From NCBI GenBank assembly GCA_022836615.1, contig MU405286.1, positions 1-64,000 on the forward strand: 64,000 bases of DNA, written 5' to 3'. Below are positions 56,656 to 64,000 of this stretch, piece after piece. Position 1 is the stretch's first letter; every line of letters begins with the position of its first letter. The stretch comes from Annulohypoxylon bovei var. microspora (lineage: Eukaryota; Ascomycota; Sordariomycetes; Xylariales; Hypoxylaceae). Position numbers and translations under genes: made by a program. The notes under the pieces are model-generated. The model was not told the DNA's origin. It did not search any database and was given only the letters and a program-made list of their open reading frames with translations.

Positions 56656-58188
56656 TTAGTCAGTCCTCTTCCTAACATCGGGCAGCGCGAACCAACACAC
56701 CATCATGGCCGCAAATAAGCCGATAGCAACGGGATGCATAATGAATGTACCAACAGCTTGCGCAAGGAGACCAGTGGTGAACGGGGCAACAGCACCACCA
56801 GAACTACCAAAGGCACTGATAATCCCCATGCCGCTGACCTGCTCGCGGCGGGACAGGTTACGTGTGAAGAGGGCCGCAGCACAGGGGTAAATAGGACCAA
56901 GAAGCAATCCGACGATGGCCAACGATACCGCCTCGCCGATGATGTTAGGGACTAACCAGACCAGCAGCTGGAAGACGGTGGCGCCGACGACGAGGATATA
57001 CACGAACCGCTTCTCGCCAATCTTGGAACTGAAAGGCGAGAGCGCGAACCGGCCGATCGTGATACCAGCCCAAAAACCAGATGTCACATATCCGACGGAC
57101 GAGGGTTCGCCGTTGCGAGCAGAGATCAAGAAGGAGATAACCCATCCGGAGATCGATACCTCGGCTCCCTGGTATGCGAAGATAAAGATGGCTCCTAAGA
57201 TGACAACCTTGGACTTGAAAGCTAGGAGCATCATGGACATATCGCCGCGGGAGCTGGTCTCGGTCAGTACATTCGATTCGGCACCGCTGAGCTCCTTCTC
57301 GTAATTCCAGAAGGACCAAGTTGAAAAGAAGGTGTTGAAGACGGCGAAGCCGAGAGTCAGAAGATAGTATCGGCTCCAGGGGGCGCCGGAAGACACAATC
57401 GCCGTCGCGACGAGAGGACCGATGGTGCCGCCTACACCGTAGCTGCCGTGCATAGCTCCTAACATCGTCGTGTTATTGCGCAGGTTCGCGCAGAACACGT
57501 TGCCAATGGCCAGCTGGATGGCGCACCCGAAGCCAAGTAAAAAGTAAGAGATTGCCACTAGGGGGAACGGCGCGGTACAGATGAAAGGAATGAACCCGAC
57601 GCCCATGCAGATCTGGGAGGCGGCGATAGCCTTGGCGCGCCCAAGGCGTTGCCGGATCTGGTCGACGAAAGGTGCGGCCATGATGAATCCCAGAGCATTC
57701 CCAATAAAGATGAGAGATACCACGGCATATCCAATATCGTAATCACTAAAACATTCACGTTGATCAGCCTATGCCCAAGCCGAGCAAGCATATGTGGATT
57801 CCACTCACGCCTCCATGTAAGGAATTAGAGCACCGGGGGCGGAATCAGTCAAACCCGCCATGAAATTTTGGAGACAACACGATGCCAACCGAAATTTGTT
57901 CATGGGCGGATCGTTCAAGCCAGGTAAAGCATCGACGGCGTCTAACGGCTCATTTGGCGTTCCCGGGGCGGTCATCTCCAGATCAATCTCCTCTCGAGGA
58001 GTACTGGCACTAGAGGAATTGTTGTCATTGCGAGAGTACCGAAGGGACGTCAATTCAATCGGGTCTTGCTGCGGGACAGCTGGGTAAGTCCGAGACACTA
58101 CTCTCTTTGGAGCTGCTGGGAGAGTTTGTTCGCGTGAGAGCGAGTTGGACTCGACTTGGACGAGAGTCGCAAATAGAGATGACTCCAT
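56656..58188 (-). CDS. MFS transporter, unknown substrate
   Basis: Two exons on the minus strand, 57809-58188 and 56656-57745 (63-nt intron), encode 489 residues. The first 95 residues are cytosolic, Ser/Pro/Asp-rich. Twelve hydrophobic helices follow, starting LASCCLQNFMAGLTDSAPGALIPYMEADYDIGYAVVSLIFIGNALGFI. Family landmarks are QIRQRLGRAKAIAAS (motif A-like), GFGCAIQLAIGNVFCANL, and GSYGVGGTIGPLVATAIVSSG (motif C-like). The second half has GAEVSISGWVISFL and LLLGPIYPCAAALFTRNL. The layout resembles fucose/sugar-type and Bsc6-like fungal MFS proteins; the substrate is unknown. It is separate from the DHA1 transporter at 41.7 kb and shares no obvious partner next door. Confidence 0.87.
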
Positions 58189-59115
58189 TTTGGATAATTA
58201 TCTCATTACCTGGTCGGAAACCCTGGTTGCAAGATAAAATGTGATAAAGAGAATTAAATAGAGAAGACGAGGGGTAGAGGATTAAAAGGCAAAAGAAAAT
58301 TGGGGGTTTTGACTGGCTGATCGTCAAATTTTCAATAGTGGTGTGGGAAACCCTCCATTACCCAAAATATGATTACCTACCTAGGCACACAAGGAAGATA
58401 TATACATATTTAACCCGCAAAATGACGCTCAAGAAAAGATTTCACGATCCTATCGGTGAGATTCGCCCCAGGAGCAGGCTAGCCGTCAACAGAACATCGT
58501 TTCCTCATTCGTAACTTAGGAGGCTTGGAAGCGAACACTAGGGTCTTATCTGCCAATCATGGCAAATCGTAGATATAAAGAAAAACATTATTTCACCTAG
58601 CTACACTGCGATGACCGGAGACTGGGGAGAATAGCTCGAACGGGATAGCGGCATAAGGAAAGCTTCTAGTGGCGAGCGGGGTTAGCGTAGGACGACGCTA
58701 CTACTTACGCGGTTATGAAGCTCATGTTAACTTTCAAGAGCTATTGGATGGATCATAAACCTGTTTGCGGTTCCACATGCAGGGCTGAGAAGCTAAGGAT
58801 GTTATGTAGAAAACGTGCCAGGTGATGATGAAGTCTGGAGATGGTGTGTGTGAATTTCTAAATTCAGTATCTCCGCCGGCTCATTATCGGTGCTGGATAA
58901 TTATCGGTTAAAACTACCCCTTAATCCCCTTACCCCACGTTTTCAATAAAGCTGGGGGTGGGGGAAAGGGGGAAAGGGGGAAAGGGGGAAAGGGGGAAAG
59001 GGGGAAAGGGGGAAAGGGGGGAAAGGGGTAGAGGGGTTAGAACTGGAATCTGACATTATATCAGATCTCATATTCGAGGTTGCCCAATATACAAAATGTA
59101 ATATGTCTATATTTT
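58189..59115. other. Intergenic with G-rich tandem repeat
   Basis: Lies between the 5' end of the MFS gene and the 3' end of the SAT4-type gene. Contains a polypurine G-tract tandem repeat (58960-59028). Otherwise no gene. Confidence 0.65.
58960..59028 (+). repeat. Tandem (GGGGGAAA)n minisatellite, G-quadruplex candidate
   Basis: Eight to nine copies of an 8-bp GGGGGAAA unit, nearly perfect (one unit has six G, the last has four). The plus strand carries nine consecutive G-tracts of at least four G separated by AAA, preceded by another G5 at 58954-58958. This is a strong G-quadruplex and homopurine triplex candidate and prone to length change. Confidence 0.9.
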
Positions 59116-60524
59116 TTATACTATATCAAAATAAGCTTTCTTTTGTGCATCAGTCGCCTCCTCCACTATTCTATTAGGACTCCTTTCGATGTGTCTTGTA
59201 TGTTCGACTATGATTTCTTTTTTTTCATTAGAGGGGCTATACTCAATCATCATATCTGGCTTGCCCTCCGCCATCACGGTTTCCTCTTCACTGTCGGATT
59301 CTAACCGACTCACACCGATATCAGTTAAGCTATACGGATCGCGGGTCTTTCTTTTTTCGGCCTGAACATGGGGCCCCGAGCCTGCTTCGTGGCCGAAAGT
59401 GTGACGATATTTATCTGATCCGTGGCCAATATCAACCCAGAATTTGCGTTTGAACATTGCCGTGATAAGGGGTAGTTGGCCAACCACTATCCCCACGAAG
59501 TCTTCACGCATAGACCATAGAGCTGAAATACCCGTTTCATTCAACTAGAATAGTTGGTTACTAGACGGCTCATATGGGCGTATATTAGGAATTGAAACTT
59601 ACATGGAATACTAAAAGGTAGCGAAGAATCGCCGCGAACATGCAGAATATTGCTAGGGTAAAAAGAAAGACGAGTCCAACTTTCTGGAGCCGAGTTGTAT
59701 GTAGCCTGATGATAACCTCCAGAAAATGTTAATTATAAAAAGTCCCACAGGTCAGATGGAGCAAGGGCACATACCGGCGCAGGAATGAGCATAATGCAAG
59801 TATCCGTGAGTAAGTTAAATGTCAAAATAACGAGAAAGAAAACCCTGTTCTGCGGCACACAACAAGCTGTTAATCATAGTATTAGCAAGGTCATTTGATT
59901 CTCGAGTAAAGATGTAACAACACATACGTCCTGGATCAGGCCACACTTGCCACATCGCATGAAAGGGGCGACAGTAAAGGCTGAGCGTCAATATAATAAT
60001 AACTGCGGAAAGCAGCACCAGACCCATAACTGGCTTGATGAATTTCTCGACCCATAACCCCCTGACTATACGCTCGTAGAACCATAACATATTGAGTTTC
60101 AATACCCATATGATTGCGAAGTAACCGGAAAGACCAAATAAAAACATTTGAGAGCCGTATTCCCAATCGTGGTATTGTTCGGGCGGCATGTTTTGTCGGT
60201 CTTCGTGTGTTAGTAAGGAGGTGTGCCGGCCTTCGCAGACTGCAACGAAAATATGACCGATGACGGGCGCTGCCGTCCACATACACTACAAGATGAGTTG
60301 TTAGCTGGTATAGACTGGAGGACGGTCGGGTACACAGATAGACGCCATAGCCACGACCATATCTTACAACTTACAAGCACAGCAATGACGGCATAGTCGT
60401 CTGGCTGGTAGCCCCTGATCCCGACTAATTTGGTGCGACAAAAGATGCGGGCGACGATTACTAGAAACCCTAAGACGTAAAGAAGCCATATTTCCACGAT
60501 GTTTCTAACAAATCGCTGTTCCAT
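59116..60524 (-). CDS. Fungal rhodopsin-domain (SAT4/PTH11-related) heptahelical protein
   Basis: Five exons on the minus strand (60375-60524, 59928-60285, 59775-59866, 59603-59716, 59116-59544) encode 380 residues. Seven hydrophobic helices can be counted, from EIWLLYVLGFLVIVARIFCR to IVVGQLPLITAMF. The signature GYQPDDYAVIAV after the first helix is the SAT4-family DDY motif. PDPGPCCVPQNRVFFLVILTFNLLTDTCIMLIPAPV and IRLHTTRLQKVGLVFLFTLAIFCMFAAILRY match helices 5-6 of the family. The cytosolic tail of about 110 residues is charged and ends without a CFEM or lipid anchor. Members include PTH11, a receptor for surface cues in Magnaporthe, and many orphan proteins beside metabolite clusters. 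It is divergent from the nitrilase. The ligand is unknown. Confidence 0.87.
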
Positions 60525-61301
60525 AACGACAGCAATAAACGAAAAGTAAAATCTTGGCGAGTAGTTCGATGAGCAGTGGGTAGTATGGAAGGTTAGCCTC
60601 TATTAATAAACATAAATCGTAATACTGAGCATAGACTGGTAAGGCTTAGAGTACTCTGCAACGGATGGGGTTGGGTGGATCTACGCTAGGTCGCTACGTG
60701 CATGAAACCCCTACATATGATCAGCTATTGTCTCACAAGTAAGTAGTATTCTTGTACGTGTTTCCTAGATTAGGTGAATACCAGTATGTGGGAAGTTCTA
60801 GGTCGAGGTAGGTGCGGGATAACGGGTCCTAGAGTGATACTGTGATACTCAGTTAACCCCTGAAACTGAAGACTAGTCGTTCCTATCTTGCGTACCTAGT
60901 AATTCGGTTTCCGAGCCTATCCGCACATAGCCTAAGATCGGTACAAGGTGATGTAAGAAGCTATAAGGTGTGATGTTGGATGCATAAGATATTGTAAGGC
61001 CCCTAGAATTTAGCATGTACGAAATCCCCTTCTACTCGATTTGGTCATCCACCCATATCCACCCATATTGCGAAACCGATATATGCATATAGCTATATAT
61101 TGAATACTTTTGATCTTTCTTCCTTTTTATGTAGATGTTGAAGTATCTTACCCCCCATATGATCGACAGCTTTCCAGGTTGGGCACCTACATAACGGATC
61201 AGCGCGGCTCTGTGCTTCAAAGGATGGGACGATTGCAACTCTCCTCTCCCAAAATTCCAACTCCTCTATCAAGAAGTAACTGCTAGAAATACCTACATTC
61301 C
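60525..61301. other. Divergent promoter region SAT4-type gene / nitrilase
   Basis: About 780 nt shared upstream DNA, AT-rich near 61080 (ATATAGCTATATAT). A bidirectional regulatory region would suit co-regulation of the two genes (inference). No ORF of note. Confidence 0.6.
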
Positions 61302-62392
61302 ATGGCTACGATCCGAGTGGCAGTCATTCAGTCCGAGCCTGTCTGGCTGGACCTTGCGGGGTCGGTCAAAAAAGCCACAGCGCTCATCGAAGAGGCCGCG
61401 AAGGGTGGCGCTAGGATCGTCGCCTTTGCAGAGGCCTGGATACCCGGGTATCCCGCATGGATATGGTTCGTATCTAACGCCATGTTTCACAATTATTCCG
61501 GAAAATTCCGCTAACAGGTACGATCCATCGTAATAGGGCTCGTCCGGTAGACTTGGAGCTCCAGACCAAGTACATCTACAACTCGCTGGCTGTAGAGTCA
61601 GATGAGATGGAGCAAATCAAAGAATCGGCTAAGGAACATTCCATTGCCGTGGTACTCGGATTCTCAGAGCGGAGCCCATCAAACAGTGTCTATATCGCCC
61701 AGGCCATCATATCCCCGCAGGGTGCGCTTGTTTTACACAGACGTAAAGTTAAGCCGACCCATATGGAACGTACTATCTTTGGCGACGGCTCTGGGGATGA
61801 TTTGACTAACGTGGCTGAACTTGACTTCGGCGCCCCGTTAGGTAAGATCAAGGTTGGAGCTTTCGCCTGCTGGGAACACACGCAGCCTCTGCTCAAGTAC
61901 CATAGTATCACACAAGGCGAAGTGATCCACGTATCCATGTGGCCGCCAGTAGAACCCTCAACAGGCGTTGACCATCCCGGGTTGTGGAGTATGACGGCGG
62001 AGGGTTGCCAGAATTTGTCTCAGACCTACGCCATTGAGAGCGGTACTTACGTATTGCATGCTACAGCTGTGTGCACTCAGGACGGAATTGGTATCTTAGG
62101 TACTCAGGATGGACTTACCTGTAGACAGCCTGGTGGGGGTCATAGCTGCATCATTGGTCCCGATGGAAGACGCTTGACTCCACCGCTTGGTGATGGCAGC
62201 TTTGAAACTCAGGGTATCGTGTATGGAGACCTGGATCTAACTAAGGTGGTTGCGAACCGGGGCTTCCTGGATACTGTTGGTCACTATAGTCGACCCGATC
62301 TTCTGTGGCTAGGCGTGGACAAGCAGCAAAAACAGGTTGTTGTTCCAAGGGTTGCCGTGAAGCAACCGGAGCCACAGCAGGGAGCTGTCTGA
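61302..62392 (+). CDS. Nitrilase (carbon-nitrogen hydrolase family)
   Basis: Exons 61302-61465 and 61537-62392 (71-nt intron, CGCTAACAG near the end) encode 339 residues, the usual size. The catalytic triad is visible: Glu44 in AFAEAWIPGYP, Lys in HRRKVKPTHMER (122-133), and Cys166 in GAFACWEH. The HVSMWPP and IVYGDLDL segments complete the nitrilase fold, which self-assembles into spirals in this branch. The branch comprises aliphatic/aromatic nitrilases and cyanide hydratases; the CWEH motif occurs in both, so nitrile-to-acid versus cyanide-to-formamide activity cannot be decided. No targeting signal. It lies head-to-tail with the prenyltransferase gene, about 580 bp downstream. Confidence 0.9.
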
Positions 62393-62972
62393 GGTCAGAA
62401 AGGTATGTCGCGAGATTATGTAAATTAGTTTAGTAAACTAACCGACACATTAACTAGTTAATACCTAGTAGCTGCCCTACCGTTCAACCCAACGCCCCGC
62501 CAGTCTAAATAACCCTACCCCGATGGTGATCGCTACTAGCGTACCAGATAATAATTGAAACAAATCCTTGAGCTCGAGAACCCTCCAGGGAATTCAATAC
62601 CGCTACATTCTAAGAGGGTCTTTACTACAATAGAAACAGCATCGAAAGCTAAGGTAGGGAGTAGGCCAACTATAGCTATGGGTGATCACGATTTCCTGTT
62701 GCTCTACTGGTTTAGATGCATTATCCATACACTACATACCCAACATATAACGGCATTTTCAAACTAAGTGTGCGTCTTACCCCCAAATATAATATTGTCA
62801 CTGAATTATTAAGTTACACTGAGTTAGGTAACCGCTGCCGATAGCGTTAAGATTTAACATTTGATACGCTATCAAAGAGAGTTACGAGTATATAAAATCG
62901 GTTGTCTAGAGACCTTCAATTTGTTTTCGTACGAGCTTATATCATCATGCAGCATATCTATTTCTAGTATCA
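62393..62972. other. Intergenic nitrilase / prenyltransferase
   Basis: Contains the nitrilase 3' region and the prenyltransferase promoter with a TATA box. A short ORF at 62555-62767 has no family features. Confidence 0.6.
62889..62897 (+). promoter_or_regulatory. TATA box of the prenyltransferase gene
   Basis: TATATAAAA lies 75 nt before the ATG at 62973. Position and sequence fit a strong fungal TATA box with a short leader. Confidence 0.6.
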
Positions 62973-64000
62973 ATGGAGAAGATGATATCCCATGAGAAAG
63001 AAAGTTTGGAAGTCACCTCTTTTTCCCCTGAAGCATTATTATCCCTAATACTACACATTTTCAAGCTCGGAGTAGAGCTTCTCATCAATAGGTTAAAGCC
63101 ACCCATACGTGAACCCAAGACCGCTTGGAACCGAGTCACCTTTGAATTTCAGCACAAATTTAACCGTCACGAGAGATACTGGTGGGAAAGGTCCGGCTAC
63201 GCCTTAGCGGTGCTATTACAAAATGCTGGCTACACATATGCCTCACAGATCAAAATTCTCGACTTCTTTGCACGAAAGGTCGTGGATAGTCTTGGTATCA
63301 CTCACGAACGAGGTGCTGAACGCTGGAAAAGCTTCATGACTGATGACAACAATCCAATAGAACTAAGCTGGGATTGGCACATGGGTATCGAGAGGCCCAC
63401 CGTGCGATTCTCCATCGAGCCCACTGGTTTGGGTGCTGGGACCCCTGATGATCCTCGTAACGAGAGGGCTGCAGCAGGATTCAAACAGTCGATATTACAA
63501 GCCCTACCAGATATTGACATGAGCTGGTTTGACCACTTCGAAGTATTCTTTCGCGACGAAACAGAACCTGACCCAGCAGAAGGGCAATCTTCAAGGGTCT
63601 TCTGGGCATTTGACCTAGGAGAGAAGGATATCACAAGCAAAGCTTATTTCTTCCCGGGATACAGGGCCAGAGCTACGAACAGGAGCAATCTACAAGTCAT
63701 CGCTGAAGCGGTAGCTTCGGCACCGTCGTGTACCCCTAAAAGGTTAAGCGCGTTCAACATATTTGCTGAGTTCGTGAATGAACACGAAAGAGCGGGGCAG
63801 CCACCCCTGGAGCTAGACATGCTCGCTATCGACATGGTCGACTGCTCTAGTTCTAGGCTCAAGATCTACTTCCGCAGCCGCCGAACAGATTTCAGATCGG
63901 CCTGCGAAACTATGTCACTGGGAGGGCGCATCGCAGGGCTGGACATGGATGAGGGTCTCGCCCAACTACGATATTTGTGGGACTCCCTCTTCGACCAGGG
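62973..64000 (+). CDS. DMATS-type aromatic (indole) prenyltransferase, 5' part
   Basis: An open frame starts at the ATG at 62973 and runs off the window edge, giving 342 residues with no stop and no intron. Fungal members are about 400-460 residues, so 60-120 are missing. Family features are RYWWERSGYALAVLLQNAGY (N-terminal helix), FFARKVVDSLG, DDNNPIELSWDW followed by PTVRFSIEP (Glu of the indole pocket region and first PT strands), FDLGEKDITSKAYFFPGYRA (Lys and Tyr of the diphosphate shield), and SSRLKIYFRSRRTDF (Arg-Lys-Tyr strand). The ABBA-barrel pattern of alternating Lys/Arg/Tyr strands is clear. These soluble enzymes attach dimethylallyl to tryptophan, tyrosine or indole alkaloids. 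The acceptor is unknown. Upstream nitrilase and a TATA box are noted separately. Confidence 0.9.
   Translation, partial: MEKMISHEKESLEVTSFSPEALLSLILHIFKLGVELLINRLKPPIREPKTAWNRVTFEFQHKFNRHERYWWERSGYALAVLLQNAGYTYASQIKILDFFARKVVDSLGITHERGAERWKSFMTDDNNPIELSWDWHMGIERPTVRFSIEPTGLGAGTPDDPRNERAAAGFKQSILQALPDIDMSWFDHFEVFFRDETEPDPAEGQSSRVFWAFDLGEKDITSKAYFFPGYRARATNRSNLQVIAEAVASAPSCTPKRLSAFNIFAEFVNEHERAGQPPLELDMLAIDMVDCSSSRLKIYFRSRRTDFRSACETMSLGGRIAGLDMDEGLAQLRYLWDSLFDQ

Noticed and set aside
62555..62767. Plus-strand 70-codon ORF between nitrilase and prenyltransferase
   Set aside because: No ATG start at its 5' end, no family resemblance, and it sits where the prenyltransferase promoter should be.

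Overview
The window looks like nuclear DNA of a filamentous ascomycete (Pezizomycotina, probably a Sordariomycete). The evidence is many short 47-120 nt GT..AG introns with fungal CTAAC/CTGAC branch points, compact genes on both strands, and families typical of this group: DMATS prenyltransferase, SAT4-type heptahelical protein, GH92 mannosidase, fungal PKC1, fungal nitrilase. The class and order are inference. No CRISPR array, insertion sequence or intact transposon was seen.

Layout. 1-10 kb: a PEBP protein, an ankyrin/ClpB-type AAA+ protein with a degenerate P-loop, a flavin monooxygenase with an in-frame TAG near its C-terminus, and the ribosome-biogenesis factor LCP5. 11-22 kb is a housekeeping block: TM9/EMP70 protein, MED4, QCR10 (five exons, three of them under 60 nt), dihydroorotate dehydrogenase, ALG10, and a small conserved fungal protein. 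22-36 kb is gene-poor and partly AT-rich. It holds an uncharacterised DUF4804-like gene, a small secreted double-psi beta-barrel protein, a secreted GH92 alpha-mannosidase, an intron-containing tRNA-Pro(AGG), and two stretches of about 3 kb without genes. 36-46 kb: an atypical CAX-type cation/proton exchanger, a pyridoxal-reductase-like aldo-keto reductase, an MFS drug/proton antiporter and a tetraspan proline-rich membrane protein. 48-58 kb: PKC1, SHE9/MDM33, a HAD phosphatase and a second MFS transporter. 59-64 kb: a SAT4-type membrane protein, a nitrilase and, running off the right edge, an aromatic (DMATS-type) prenyltransferase.

How genes relate. Most of the window is ordinary core genome with no functional clustering: mitochondrial (QCR10, SHE9, DHODH), nucleolar (LCP5), transcriptional (MED4), ER glycosylation (ALG10) and cell-wall signalling (PKC1) genes are interspersed. 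The best candidate for an undescribed system is the right edge. There a nitrilase and a DMATS prenyltransferase lie head-to-tail on the + strand about 580 bp apart, with a receptor-like membrane protein divergent from the nitrilase. This may be the left border of a secondary-metabolite cluster continuing beyond the window. Other points of note are the AAA+ protein with altered Walker A and no visible pore loop, a CAX paralogue altered in both ion-binding motifs, and a dispersed TACCTAGGTA palindrome in intergenic DNA.

Gene models were spliced by hand from the sequence. Family names rest on recalled motifs; no database search was run.
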